A DNA stretch of 64,000 nucleotides from Zoroaster sp. YZ-2022 (GCA_029582265.1 CM055816.1:93359588-93423587); one strand, 5' to 3'. Positions 45,691 through 57,979 are shown, counted from the first letter of the stretch. Made by a program: numbers and translations. The notes: generated by a model from the letters alone, not told the origin.

Positions 45691-45953
45691 TTTGGGCCTT
45701 TTATGATAACAAAAAAAAACCTGCACAGCGTTGCTTTGCGTGAGGACAGAACGAACGATTTTATTTCATTCCACCAACTGGCCATGATTTTCCGCAACCT
45801 TAAACCACCTGTGTTAAAACGTTTGAAGTATATCTACGCAAACTACCACTGTGGATGGTTGAGCGAATCATTAGTCGATTTCTATATCACCTAATTGTGT
45901 CAATTAGTTAATGAAGAAGTTGAAACAAGAAAGTTTGGAGCTATGCAGTGTAA

Positions 45954-46519
45954 TGATACAATGAAGATCCTCAACGGGCAACAAACATCCCAAACATTGA
46001 AATCAGTGTCTAAAACATGCTTCCAGACTGGCAAGTTTTGCTAAGTCATGTTTTTTCCCCTTTTGGAAAACAGACACTTCACTCTGTATGTACTTGACAA
46101 TATCAACAAACAACAAGCGTGCTTTGACTCACTCAGTGCAAGTCGCGATACTCGCCAAAATATGGTAATCCATGGACGTGCATTTTTGTTTCCAAAATGG
46201 AAGAATGAACCGTTATTGGAACCACATGCCAAGTGTTTTTGAGAGCCCAGTTGTACTGTTTTGCAAGGTCGTTGCTGATTACACATACTAGGATTCGCCG
46301 AACGATACTCTTAAGACTTTCTCCCACAATGTTGGATAAGTATGTCACCTGAACAAAAATATTAAATATTAACCTTTGTGCATGCTCTACATGGTTTCAA
46401 TGGTTGAAACTTAAATAAAATATACCTTAGACTTGATTTGTATTCAATCATCAAAATAAATAATTTAAAAAAATAAACTACATCATTTCAAATCTTGACT
46501 CATCAGAATGTAAATGAGA
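45954..46519 (+). pseudogene. Ulp1-type cysteine protease fragment, copy 1
   Basis: A plus frame reads FFPLLENRHFTLYVLDNIN and QQACFDSL. In C48/Ulp1 proteases a catalytic His sits before an aliphatic run ending in the catalytic Asp (RHFTLYVLD here), followed by a conserved DSL. The part with the catalytic Cys is missing and upstream codons do not extend it. The fragment belongs to a 566-bp segment repeated at 48,032-48,597. Ulp1-like domains are often carried by transposons, and I read this as such a remnant. Confidence 0.6.
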
Positions 46520-46523
46520 TAGG

Positions 46524-46937
46524 TGAATCATAGTAAACAAAAATATATTTATGTGTGCAATAAGATAATAGTTTATTTAGCCAATGATTAAAACCATCAC
46601 AGGAATTTGTAATATTGGACTCGCAACATCATACACGTACAAATACAATTAAACAATAATTACAACAGTCAATACAATAAAAAATATACCTAAAATTACA
46701 ATATCCTAAATTTAAAATTTCCCATTATTAAAACCCGCACGGCCGATGGTATAAAACTATTCTTAAGACGGTCAGTTTTTGCGCTGATGGATCTCATCCT
46801 TCTTCCTGAAGGTACACTTATTTATTTATTTATTTTTATCTTTTTTTTTGGGGGGGGGGGGAATAATGGAATATACATGTAAAACGCAAATTGAAATCTG
46901 GTACCCTTATTTACTGTTTAAACGTTTCTCCTAAAAA
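46524..46937. other. Interval between duplicated segments
   Basis: AT-rich with (TTTA)n at 46,811-46,830 and a G run at 46,850-46,860. No gene. Confidence 0.4.
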
Positions 46938-46943
46938 TTATTC

Positions 46944-47144
46944 AGGGTTGTTTCGAGGTCTCACGTCCTTTACCAACTTCAAAGGAAGTACCACATCCTC
47001 TGGAAGAGCACTAGCTACAGCAGGATCACGTTCCGCATAGCTGTCAAGCTTTCTTGATATGCAGAGTAACATTGCCCTGTTTTCAGCTTGAAACATCTTG
47101 AGCTCCTCAAGCACTGTTAGGATTTTATTTTCTGTTGCAAATGC
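46944..47144 (-). pseudogene. DUF4806-type exon, minus strand
   Basis: Follows the acceptor TTTGCAACAG and reads ENKILTVLEELKMFQAEN, RAMLLCISRKLDSY and ALPEDVVLPLKLVKDV before a stop. A helical segment followed by LPLK(S/T)VEDV-like residues is the start of DUF4806 in the proteins I know. No further exons are found downstream, so it is a remnant. It lies between the two Ulp1-like copies on the opposite strand, and is distinct from the DUF4806 gene at 36.5-42.2 kb. Confidence 0.5.
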
Positions 47145-48031
47145 AGAGGCAGGAGAAAACCAAATACACAATAAAAACATAATTCCACTATTTGAAGAAC
47201 TTAATGGGATGGTCCAGAATTGATCAAGTCATAATTTATCAAATAGTTAAATTTTAATTTCAAAATTACTTGGTGTAAAGCTGATGGTAGTTTTAATCTT
47301 CCCAGTTTTCATAGAAATATGTTGTCTGAGGACTGAGGTGCTGTAGTTTTTAAGAAAATGTAAACTTGTTGTCAAAATATTATTAGAATGCGTATGTTTT
47401 GATGTTTTAACATAATCCTTTTTTCTCTAAGATGAAAACACTTCAGACAGGACGAGTGATACTTATACACCAAGTAAGCTTTAAAATAATAATTTGATAA
47501 TTACCAATGTTGCACACTCCCTTTAAACGTCTCTACACTACAGTATCCAATTGAATTGGATTAATTCTTTGTTAAATGTTTACCCTATTTAGGCTGTTTG
47601 GTAATGTATAAATAATAAATGCATGAACAGAAGAGGTTGAAAAAAGTAAACCCATTGAGTATCTAGTTAATATTGTGTATATTTATGGGGTGACCTGGCG
47701 AAGTGGTCTAGGACATAGGACTTAAGTTCTCATGGCTCATCTTCACGCCTCATCTTCAGCAGGAAATTGCAGTGCAGTGTAGATTATGCAGTGGCCACAG
47801 TTGATATGGATTACAAAGGTACAATTGACTCTAACCATAACCAAGTTGTCAAAACTAACTTTCCGCACTAAATTACAAGATGTACAATCTTAACTTAAAG
47901 AAAACTTAAAACAATCTACATGTAAAACTAAAAAGACATCACAATCTATAAATTGAATTATTTACAATTTACAATTTATAAAATATCAAATCAAATCAAA
48001 ACATTAAAATTCAAAATGTTTGATTCTTTTG
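47145..48031. other. Interval without recognised gene
   Basis: 47,690-47,740 has a weak tRNA-Leu-like head (GACCTGGCGAAGTGGTCTAGGACATAGGACTTAAGTTCT), possibly a decayed SINE. The remainder is AT-rich. Confidence 0.35.
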
Positions 48032-48597
48032 ATACAATAAAGATCCTCAACGGGCAACAAACATCCCAAACATTCAAATCAGTGTCTAAAAGATGCTTCC
48101 AGACTGGCAAGTTTTGCGAAGTCATGTTTTTTCCCCTTTTGGAAAACAGACACTTCACTCTGTATGTACTTGACAATATCAACAAACAACAAGCGTGCTT
48201 TGACTCACTCCGTGCAAGTCGCGATACTCACCAAAAGATGGTAATCCATGGACGTGCATTTTTTTTAAAAGATTTCCAAAATGGAAGAATGAACCGTTAT
48301 TGGAACCACATGCCAAGTGTTTTTGAGAGCCCAGTTGTACTGTTTTGCAAGGTCGTTGCTGATTACACATACTAGGATTCGCCGAACGATGTAAGACTTT
48401 CTCCCACAATTGGATAAGTATGTCACCTGAACAAAAATATTAAATATTAACCTTTGTGCATGCTCTACATGGTTTCAATGGTTGAAACTTAAATAAAATA
48501 TACCTTAGACTTGATTTGTATTCAATCATCAAAATAAATAATTTAAAAAAATAAACTACATCATTTCAAATCTTGACTCATCAAAATGTAAATGAGT
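48032..48597 (+). pseudogene. Ulp1-type cysteine protease fragment, copy 2
   Basis: Near-identical to 45,954-46,519 with small indels (an extra TTTAAAAGATT around 48,263-48,275). Its frame is open further upstream (from about 47,953). The same His/Asp block RHFTLYVLD is kept and the Cys region is again absent. The two copies are direct repeats about 2,078 bp apart. Confidence 0.6.
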
Positions 48598-48812
48598 TCA
48601 CTTGGTGACGATGTAGCTGTCATATATGATGACACTTGTGTGCAGGGGAGGTGACTGACGTTGCAGATGATATGTGCTTGGTCAACTTTCTTACAAAGAA
48701 GGGGGAGAACCATTTTGGTTGGCCATCACAGAAGGATGATGCATGGGTCGCAAAGAAGGGCATTTTTAAACGTTTGCCATCCCCACCGACACCAGTAACA
48801 AGTCGCTAACTC
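48598..48812 (+). pseudogene. C-terminal fragment of an unrecognised transposon protein
   Basis: SLGDDVAVIYDDTCVQG then, after a frameshift near 48,650, VTDVADDMCLVNFLTKKGEN, HFGWPSQKDDAWV and IFKRLPSPPTPV before a stop. A 'GDxVxVxY...VxFL..xGxxxxWPxxxD' tail is common on transposon-encoded proteins of aquatic animals. I do not know the family. It directly follows Ulp1-like copy 2, so both may come from one element. Confidence 0.45.
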
Positions 48813-50483
48813 GGATTTCTGATAACTAACGTCTGCCGTTTCCAAATACCTGAAAGAACCGAACAATAGATAAATTGGCCATCTTTACCCATCTTCATAT
48901 TTCTAAGCATAGTAAAAATGACACAAATAAGTTAATATCAGGAGCAGTAGTTTTGCTGTAGGGGCTGTTTTTGTTATAACATGAACAAGTGTCTGTGTTG
49001 TATATGTATTACATTCTTTAACTATGGATGTTATTACTAATAAATGAACCAACAACATGGTTGCAATAAGATAGCGGAAATCTAACAATAGACCCTTGCA
49101 TATGATGTATCATCACTGTCTTCATCACCACCAACACCAATATCTGATCACTGTATGGGATTTGATGTTCAAGTTTTCAGCGCTTTGATGAGACTATCAT
49201 GAAGAAAATGTTTACACAAATTACCAACTTTTTATCTTTGTACTAATGTAATATGAAACCGCAATGTTCTTGTTTATTGGCAAAGACAAACTGACACTTA
49301 TAATTCAATCATTAAAACTTTTCAGCATGCCAACCAATCATGTCACAGATCTGCTTCAAGTTTGGATGCGATATTCTAAGTATAGTAAAACATAACACAC
49401 AACTACAAATCAAGAATGAAGCACTTACCCAAGTAGTGCAGAGGGTCTAACCAGGTAATTCCGCCAATGATTTTTGGGCCTCTCGACCAATCAGAAGGCC
49501 GGATTTGGGTCACGTGATACCTAATTTGCATATTCTGAGGAGCCAGTAGACTGAACCATTTTACCTAGGGAGGGGTGTTTGGTCGAGTCTTGAGGGGCAT
49601 TTTTATAATTTTTTATCGTTAATTCAATTAATAAGTGTTCATAGTTTTAAGATGCGTAAACATAATTAAAGGCAGCTTAAAATTAGTTTAAAGTAACGTA
49701 ATTGCCACACTCTAATGAATGAAGTATGCCACGGTGCATGACTCATCAAAACAGAGGAGTTTCGGCATAGAGACGGTGGCTTCGAAGTGTAAGGGTCTAG
49801 TTCCCCGAAGCTATGTGTTATAAACTCAACGTTTATACATCCCAGACCGTAAACGGCACCAGAGTATACCAGCGTAAACAACAGTATAAACTAAACCTTC
49901 GTGTTGCAGCACGTCCATCTCGTACTTTCTGCCGTTGTTCAGCGACTGGATCCTAGTCCGTTCGACTGTAGCAGGATTATGCGAACAAGTCATCATTTTC
50001 AGCATTGTCAAACGAATGTTATTTGACGATTAAATAGATGGTTTGTTTTTAAACATGACAAGGTGATCACTTGTATACAAGTCGGCATCCTGATGAACTC
50101 GTGTGCGAGCAGTGACTCAATTGGCGTGGAGTGTGAATGCTACCCTTTGAAATTTGTAGTATAGAAGGGGCATATGACCTCCGTTTCGGCAGGTGAACGG
50201 AGGTTACAAGTCGGCAAAATGTTGTCAACTATTTCCCCTGGTTCAATAATGTACGAGTCCATAGACCGAACAGTGTCACATGGTTCGTTGTCGTCTGCTG
50301 TCTAGCTGTAGGAACATGTTCGAACAGGCCCGCGTTTGTGACCGAACGAATCATTAGTCAACAATGGTGGCGTGGCCTTTGTACTTTCACGCAAACAACA
50401 CGTAGTGATTGACTGTGGTCAAGATTGTATTAGCACAACGTGCACCACCACGTCTAAACATGGAGGAAGGATGGTCTAACATA
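48813..50483. other. Interval without recognised gene
   Basis: No coding frame with motifs. The phrases ATGACTCATCAAAAC and GGGTCTAGTTCCCC at 49,737-49,807 recur at 51,188-51,226 (ATGAGTCATCAAAAC, GGGTCTAGTTCCCC), so these flanks derive from one repeat. Confidence 0.45.
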
Positions 50484-50744
50484 CACTCACTGACCAAAAG
50501 TATTGCAACATGATCAAAACTGAGCACTTTACAGCAACAGCTAGTGAGATGATCATTTAATCTGATTTCATCGATCGTGTATTACATAATATCCGAGCAA
50601 GAACAGTACAAAAGAACATTGACTTCAAAACACAGGCACCTTCAAGAAGTCTTAAGTAGTGTAAATAAAATAAAATAATTTATTGTAACACAGTTCTCCA
50701 AACTGAACTTTGGTGTGTGTTGCAATACTTATGGCCAGTGAGTG
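50484..50744. mobile_element. 261-bp Tc1/mariner-type MITE
   Basis: CACTCACTGACCAAAAGTATTGCAACA on the left and the inverse CACTCACTGGCCATAAGTATTGCAACAC on the right, with TA at 50,482-50,483 and 50,745-50,746. Ends and TA duplication fit Tc1/mariner-type MITEs. No coding capacity. Confidence 0.85.
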
Positions 50745-50976
50745 TAATTGGGTGTTTACAATACCCGTCTAAACAAGTGCGTTTACCGCTAATGGGACCC
50801 CGACAGGATGACAACCGAAAGTTTAACATGAACTATTGCGAATATAGTGCGGCAAATTTGTCATTCATTAAAATAACATCTGTATTGCTACACAAGTTAC
50901 ACGCCATTAACTCGCATGAACTCATATCTGTATAAAATGTTGTGTATTGTTAGGTTTGAAAATACCAACTACATTC

Positions 50977-51069
50977 GGTTTTTAAATTTTATTTTATGAA
51001 GGACCTTTTTAAATAATAACAGTCTGTTATTATTTAAAAAGGTCCTTCATAAAATAAAATTTAAAAACC
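50977..51069. repeat. Perfect hairpin, 45-bp arms, 3-base loop
   Basis: 50,977-51,021 is the exact complement of 51,025-51,069 with loop GTC. The sequence is AT-rich with one central GGTCC-type block (AAGGACCTTTTT). A third partial copy (CCTTCATAAAA..AAATT) follows at 51,091-51,115. Confidence 0.95.
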
Positions 51070-51769
51070 TAATGTATGTACGGTTAAATGGCCCTTCATA
51101 AAAAAAAATTAAAAAAATTACCTACATAAATATGATAATAAACTATGATAATAAATGTTTATAAACGTGAATGGATCATTCCTATAAATGCAATGAGTCA
51201 TCAAAACCGAGGGTCTAGTTCCCCAACATCACCAGTTGCAAATCCCGGCTACGTAGCAAAGCAGAGTGGAACAGACTATTTATATACATACAAGTTACAA
51301 CAGCCGTGTTAGGACACGTCTATGGCATGGAAGAAGGACTTGTCTATTGTTATCTGTTACCGGCGCTCGTGATAAGAACTTAATAGGTCACATCCGATTC
51401 AGTTTTGTTTATATTAAGCACTAACCAGTTCCACACCATCGGCGTGTCCATAGTGGACACATGACTGAAATGCCTATTTGACGGCACAGGCAATTCAAGT
51501 GACGGCAGCAACGTCCCGGCATTCTGGCCACGTTTAAGACATACCGAGAGTCGTTGGTTCAAAGTCCTTGGTGTTGTAGATGTATCAGTAGTGCAGAAAA
51601 GATGTGTATATTCATTGTCTCTTAAGCCTCAGTCACACATTCAGGATTTTTACTGCCGCCCTTGATAGGACCATTCCCGATTAAAATTTGTCAAAAGTCT
51701 GATCAAGATCCTGTGATTCGTGGCGAGAAATTCACAAATTTGTAAAAACATTTATTTAATCACGACAAC

Positions 51770-51985
51770 AATCAGATATTGTTCAGGAAGCGTCCCGATT
51801 CAGCCGTTTCCAGCCGAATTCGTCCCGATTCTCCCGTTCTCAATCCGAATCTGATCCAATTTGTATCTTCCGCATGGTAAAGAACGACCGAATCTGTCCC
51901 GACAGCGTCCCGATTCTCCCGAATGCGATCCGACAGAGATCAGACAGTGACCGGACAGTGAACCGACGCTGACGGAAGACATCCG
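51770..51985. repeat. Left subterminal motif cluster of the Harbinger element
   Basis: CGTCCCGATTC, CCGAATCTG, GATCCGACAG and GACAGTGACCGGACAGTG recur at short spacing. The same words in both strands fill 55,975-56,560 at the other end. They are candidate binding sites for the MADF-like protein or transposase; that is inference. Confidence 0.6.
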
Positions 51986-52117
51986 TTAGAAAACCGTTAG
52001 TCACGTGATAGTCCGGTCCTAAAAGAATCGTGCGAAACGGCGGATTCTCACTCCAGTCTCAGCAGTTCTACAAGGAACATCGCCTTCAGTCATTGGCAGA
52101 TTGTCTCCATTTAAATT

Positions 52118-54076
52118 ATGAAATCAAAGCAGTATAAGGATAAATCAGCAAAAACTACAGCTTGGCAGGCACAGGCCAACAATTTAGGATTTGAAGGTAA
52201 GCTGAAATTCATTTTAAATTGCTGGCTTTTTGTGTTCATTCTACTTCAGAGATAGTTAGTTATTATGAGATTTAGTTATGAGATTTTATGAGCATTTATA
52301 TATTTCTTATAATGACATTGGTTTTCTTTTCTGTATTTCCAGTTAGATGTTTGTTGACCTGGTACGACAGTGTACGTACGAGGTATGGTAAACTGGTTGC
52401 CCGACCCTCTGGATCAGGAGCAGAACTGACTGACCGTGAGAAGTGGATATTGGATAACCTTAAATTTCTCAAGCCATACATCCATCGTGTGAGGAAGAAG
52501 ACGCCTGTTAGTGTAAGTATTATGCAAATAACTGAATGTATTTATTCAATGTTTATCCATGCTGAAAATGTAAAAATATTTTAAGTTTGGATAAATTATA
52601 AATACTATTTCATATTTAAAATTTTACATATACACATGTATGTGTAATAAAATTTCATTATTTTCAGATTTATTGTGTTCAATAATTAAATTATTTTTTA
52701 TGTTTGTTTCTGTATTTTCAGCTTAAGGGGAAAATTACTGCTGCTGCTGAGACTGGAGACGACGCTGCGGCCTCCATTGCAGATGAGGAATCAACGCAGG
52801 ACATGCAGCAGAGGCATGACGAGGACATTGCCGACATCAATATACTACTTGATGGACGTCAAGATCCTGTAGCACCTGTAGCAACTCCCACGACTACTTC
52901 CCCAGAGCAGGCGCCTCCTTCCTCCACGGGCGGCAAGAAGAAGACACATGCGCAGAAAATGAAGGAGCAGGATGCTGCCTTCTTCAGCCACATGAAGGAG
53001 AGGGCCGACGCAACAGCCCAGTTCCGAGCTCAGATCATGGCTACTGCTGTCGCCCCTATTATATCATCCCGCAAGAAGTTAGACTCGGCTAGATCTGGCT
53101 TTTGCAATTGGTTCGAGTCTGTGGCCGAGAGTCTGCACCCATCCCTGTGGCCTAGGTAAATATGATATTCCAAATTTTTGCAATAAACTTTTTAATTAAA
53201 TTTATTGCACAAATTATTGACCAAATAACCATTTTATTTATATTGTTTATTATTTATTGCATTATAACTTATATTGTTTTATGTTTCTGTCTTTTCAGTT
53301 TTAAGAAGAAGATTACCCCGATTCTTGTGTCGTTTGACGAACAAAACGACAACTTGCAGATGTCCTCCACATTGTCAACACCAACTACCCAGCCGCAGAC
53401 TCAGCCACAGACTCAACCACAGACTCAGTCACAGACCCAGTCACAGACCTCCACATCAGCACATAGACAGCAAGCCACATTCCAGCCTGTGTCCAGTGCT
53501 CATATGTCCCAGCAAGCCAGCTATGGCAGCATGATGAGTTCCAGTGGTGCTGGGGGTTGGGACCCTACACTCAACCCTGAAAACCTGTGGCAGTTCCCGC
53601 AGCAGTATTCCCAGCAGCAGCGCCCGAGAAGCATGCCAGAAACTAGGTAAATATAATATCTGTATATTAAAATGTCATTTTCTAAAATGATAAAATGTGA
53701 CATTTATTAAACTTTATTTATATATTTATTTATGGCACTTTTACTTAATGCTGTGTTATTTTTCTGTCATTTTAGCAGCATGCAGTCGCAGCAGTTTGCT
53801 GGTTATGGTGCCGCGTATCGCGGAGGCTACTCTCGATCTCACACTGGCTCCTGGGCCACGGAGGGACCAAGTCCACCTGCACTTCACGTACACCAGGGCT
53901 CCTCATCTGCTCAGAGTGGGCCACAACCTGTCACGACCTCAACCGTGGTCTCAGGTGAACAGGATGATAGTTTGCTGGATATCACATTCTCCGACCCTGT
54001 GAACCTTCCTCCTATCACATCAAATAGTGACTTAGCCCAAATTGGTGCCATTGTGAAACCTGGGTCTGGTGATTGA
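52118..54076 (+). CDS. Harbinger MADF/Myb-like DNA-binding protein, five exons
   Basis: Exons 52118-52196, 52343-52512, 52722-53155, 53299-53646 and 53776-54076 have GT/AG borders and consistent phases, giving about 443 residues with no stop. Exons 1-2 hold a MADF-like motif: W near the N-terminus, then CLLTWYDSVRTRYGKL, and a hydrophobic helix WILDNLKFLKPYI. The middle is acidic, then Lys-rich (KKKTHAQKMKEQD). Exon 4 has a TQPQTQ repeat and Gln-rich segments; exon 5 is Ser/Gly/Gln-rich. In Harbinger elements such a protein takes the transposase into the nucleus and to the ends. It converges with the transposase gene, with about 490 bp between the two stops. Confidence 0.8.
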
Positions 54077-54562
54077 CATGATAAGGACAAAACCTCATAA
54101 GGACGTTTTAAATTTCCAAATTGTTTTATTGAAGGAGAATATTTCAGGAAATATTTCTGATTGGTAATTTGTGTCATTATTATTATAATTTAGAATTTCA
54201 ACTTGTCGCATTTTATTTTTAATTGTTCGTGATTAAAAATATATTGTGTTGTCAGAAAATTTAATTTGTTTGTTCTTGTATGAAATTTTATTGTTTAAAC
54301 TTTATTAAAGTTATTAAATTTTAACTTTAACTTCTTGCCAAACAAGTGGCCTTTAATTATAAAGTAGTCCAAACTAGGAGTTTCCGAATTAATTTCCCTA
54401 TTCAAAATTAGAAATAAATTTTAATAAACATTAAACAACATTTTATTTTCCTACAAAATAAGTAATGTCACAAGTGAAATTCCTCTGTTAATTTTAAAGT
54501 CCAATGATATATACAAGATGTGACACATAATAGCATAGTATTCTGTCATTTTATAATGGACT

Positions 54563-55863
54563 TCATTCACGGCGAGGGTTGATCATCCTCATCTGCCAAG
54601 GTACAGATCCAGCGGCAGAGTTAAGATAATGTTTGAGATATTGTCTCTGCTTCTTCCCCTGCATTGTTGCCCGGTTAGCACCCTGAACATTGACAACGTC
54701 AAGCATGTTTCGGCCCAATCTCCATTCTCCGGGTACAATCCTTGCGTCCTCGACATCTTCACGATCAACTTGGTTGATGTTCATGTTTGGGTAGCGTATT
54801 CTCATTAAGTTGTGGAGACAGACACAAGCCTGTACGATGATTCTCACATTGTCAGGAGTGTGTTGCATGGTAGACAACAGTATTTGAAATCTCTGAGCCA
54901 ATATGCCAAACGCATTTTCCACAACTCTGCGTGCTCTTGACAGCCTGTAGTTGAAGATCCTTTCTTCTACTGTCATGTAACGGAAAGGAAAAGGCTTCAT
55001 CATGTCAGTTCTCAGTTGAAAGGCATTGTCAGCAACAAAGAAGTATGGCATATTTCTGTCATCTCCAGGAAGTGGCTCAGGATCAGGAAAGCCAATGGTC
55101 TTGTTCTGCAGGACTTCTTTCAGCTCACACTGGTTGTATATTTGTGCGTCTGAAGCTGCTCCATCTGGCCCAACATCAAGCCAGATAAATTTATAGTCCG
55201 CATCTATGAGGGCCATCAGGACTATAGAGAAGAAGCCCTCGTAGTTATGATAGGTAGATCCGGTATTTGGTGGGCACTTGCACGCAACGTGCTTTCCGTC
55301 CAAGGCACCGCACGCATGTGGGAAGTTCCATCTGCGGAGAAATTCATTTCCTTCCACTCCGCTGGGGTAGTGGGGCAGGCGATTACCGCTGCAGCGTACT
55401 CATCAATGATGGCTTGGCAGACTTCAGGGACAAACATTGACATGGTGTTACTGGGAACCCTGAAGTTCCACTTTATGCTGCTGTAACTGTCGCCGGATGC
55501 CAGATGCCTCATGGTACAGGCAAACTTCAGTCCTGGATCAAGGGCTTGCCTCCACCAGGTATCTTGTTTGGTGATGAGGGGTGTGATCCGAGCCAGGACT
55601 TCATCGTACAGTTACATGGGCAGCCTCATGTAGTTGATGAAAGCTTCTGGATCTTCTTCTCTCAGCTCCCTCATCAATGTGTCATACTGGCCGAGCTGCT
55701 CCCTTCTGGATATCCAGGGCTTGACCCAGTATCTTCTATTTCTACCGGGTCGCAGTGCCCTTCTGTTCAAATAATAATTGCCAAACAAAAGGTCTTCTTC
55801 TTCTTCTTCCATTTCCATGAGAGCAACCTGCTGCAGAAGTCTCAGCCTACGAGCAGCATTCAT
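54563..55863 (-). pseudogene. PIF/Harbinger DDE transposase, one stop and one frameshift
   Basis: The frame starts MNAARRLRLLQQVALME at 55,863. It reaches YMRLPM and then TAA at about 55,613, where the family has a residue before LYDEVLARITP; the same frame carries on after the stop. At about 55,345 the frame shifts between EWKEMN and FLRRWNFPHACGALDG. The C-terminal 264 codons are open: first Asp in GALDGKH, second Asp in SDAQIYNQ, Glu in RRVVENAFGIL, end MRMINPRRE. These are the DDE residues of the DDE_4 family. Removing the two lesions in mind gives about 430 residues, normal for the family. Single exon. Confidence 0.85.
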
Positions 55864-55891
55864 GGTGGACCGGTCAAAGTACTGTCACTGA

Positions 55892-55893
55892 AT

Positions 55894-55930
<37 letters not shown>
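55892..55930. repeat. (CA)n microsatellite
   Basis: About 19 CA units just 5' of the Harbinger transposase start, between it and the right subterminal cluster. Confidence 0.9.
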
Positions 55931-55933
<3 letters not shown>

Positions 55934-55969
55934 AGCCTTTTATACTCCAGACGTGAGCAGCTCAGCCGA

Positions 55970-56560
55970 TTCTGGAAATCCACGAATCTGGAATCCTACA
56001 ACTGTCGCCATATTCGGGATGATCGGGATACTGTCGGAACGCAATCCTATCACAGTCTGCTGTACCGCATTGCAAACGGCTTTGTCTGGACTCAGTCGTA
56101 TCGTGTTCTGTAATTGTCGGGACTATGACGTGGGTATTATTGCCGGGACTTCCGGAACGGATTCGGCAAAGACGGTTCGCATTCGGCAAGATCTGGACGC
56201 AATCTGGACTCAATCGGCAAGAAACGGCAATGAAAAATGTCTCCAAATCATGCCCGTTCATCACGGCAGCGTCCCGATCCACAGGACACCGTCCAGACAC
56301 CGTCCAGACAACACAGGACATTGTTACGATTTTGATCCGATACAGCAGAATCTGTCACGACATAGTCACGATTGTAATCCGACTAGACAAAATCGGCTGA
56401 GTTTCCCGAATGTTACGGGACGCACCTACTGTCGGGAGTGCTTGGCCGACCTCTCTGGACCTTCCCGATCCGTAGGACTCTGTTACGAACGTATACGACT
56501 GCGTTCAGACAATGATAGGACATTCCAGATCATTGAGGATAGTAATCCGACTTTTTCACT
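55970..56560. repeat. Right subterminal motif cluster of the Harbinger element
   Basis: Dense copies of ATTCGGCAAGA, CCCGATC, GTCCAGACA, GATTTTGATCC and ATTGTAATCCGACT in both strands. The long plus-strand frame here is only a reading of this repeat and matches no family I know. Confidence 0.6.
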
Positions 56561-56627
56561 TTTCGTGTCGTAGCGCTGTCTGATCTCAAACGGGAGCCAT
56601 AATCGGCACTGTGTGAACGCCGCATTA

Positions 56628-57979
56628 ACCCTCCCCCTAAAATCAATTTTAAAATCAAACTACATGTACATGATGCCTGTATTCCAAAATGCTTGTATTA
56701 TATTTGAACTATATGCTGTGCATGTTGATGGCCATGGTCACCAGACATCCGTAATCCTATCGATCGATAAACTCTTGATCCATTAGTAGTCGCTTAATGT
56801 TTGGGCAGTGGATTATCGATATACAGGGGATTAATGTATACCAAATACGTGTGAATACACGTAGCTATACACAATAGGATATTTCCCGATGAAAATTGTC
56901 ACCAACCAGGAGATTCTCATGGGTGCAGACCAAGAAGGATTATGACATTATATTTTTGGGTCTAATTAACTTAATAATTTATGTATAAAGTGCTGTGCCG
57001 AGTTTATCTACATGTATATACCCAGCGTGTTTTTAATTATTTATTTATTTTTGTATTTATTATACGAGTCTCTTCATCATTTCAGGTATTTCAGTATGTA
57101 AAGTACAAAATAAGTGTTCTGCATAAAATGAATGTTTATCTTTATTAACTGTACCGGTACTAGATATGTTTGTTATGCAATAACGAAACTGTTTCATTTC
57201 TAAGTGGTCTGATATACATATGAGTCCATAATTAATCCTAACCAGAGAAACAAGCTCAGGACTTGAAAAATAAATTTGAGTTTCATTATATTTGTATTGT
57301 GATTAATTCATCATACCGTCATTCCATGTTCCGCCCAATTTAGATGCTCTTAATGCACACAAACTGTTGATTGAAACAGGGAAATAATTGGTCAAGATTC
57401 CAGTCAGAGAATTTGCCCACGCTGTCACCTTGATGTTGAATCAGAAATCAGAAAATTCTTCTTTTTTTCTTGTCCACTATACAAGGACTTTAGGAAAATG
57501 TATGTTTGTTGATATTATCAAAACAAATGATCACTTTGAATTTTAAATGGAAAAGAAAGACAGAATTTCCTTATGAACTCTTCAGATGAAGCTACCATTA
57601 ATTGCGCTGCCAAATATATATTTTCTTTGTAAATCAAAATGAAAGAGTATGCTCTTTGTAAACACTCCTTCAAGTGCGATTATTATTATTATTGAACGGG
57701 TAAAAGGGTTTGTTTCAGATTCGGGACAAAATATAATACAATACAATTAATAATATTATTTGAAACTATATGTTACAGCTTTAACTAAGAACTTAGGTCA
57801 CTCTTGTGTAACCGAATTATGCAGGGAAAATGGCTTACGAGACAGGAAAACATTTACCATAAAATTAAAACTTACAAGACCTATTATACTCGAGCGCTCG
57901 ATAAAAAGAATTTTACATGAAGACCATTTTAATACTAGAAAAGACACTGTATGGAAAATATTAATGTATCAGCATAAGA
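56628..57979. other. Interval without recognised gene
   Basis: 57,760-58,017 contains a short frame (RPIILERSIKRILHEDHF, KILMYQHKTC) that I do not recognise. Otherwise AT-rich. Confidence 0.35.

Larger units (their letters stand above)
51625..56624. mobile_element. Complete 5,000-bp PIF/Harbinger transposon
   Basis: TTA at 51,622-51,624 and 56,625-56,627 is the target duplication. Left end AGCCTCAGTCACACATTCAGG and the inverse of the right end TGCGGCGTTCACACAGTGCC share GC..C...TCACACA and a following GATT. Inside are the two genes expected of Harbinger: a MADF/Myb-like DNA-binding protein on plus (52,118-54,076) and a DDE transposase on minus (55,863-54,563), facing each other. Subterminal regions at both ends carry many TCCCGATT/ATCCGA motifs. 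The transposase is broken, so this copy is not autonomous now. Confidence 0.88.

Noticed and set aside
55953..56573. 206-residue plus frame
   Set aside because: Lies in the Harbinger subterminal motif cluster, matches no family I know, has no splice or promoter support, and is overlapped by another frame on the minus strand.
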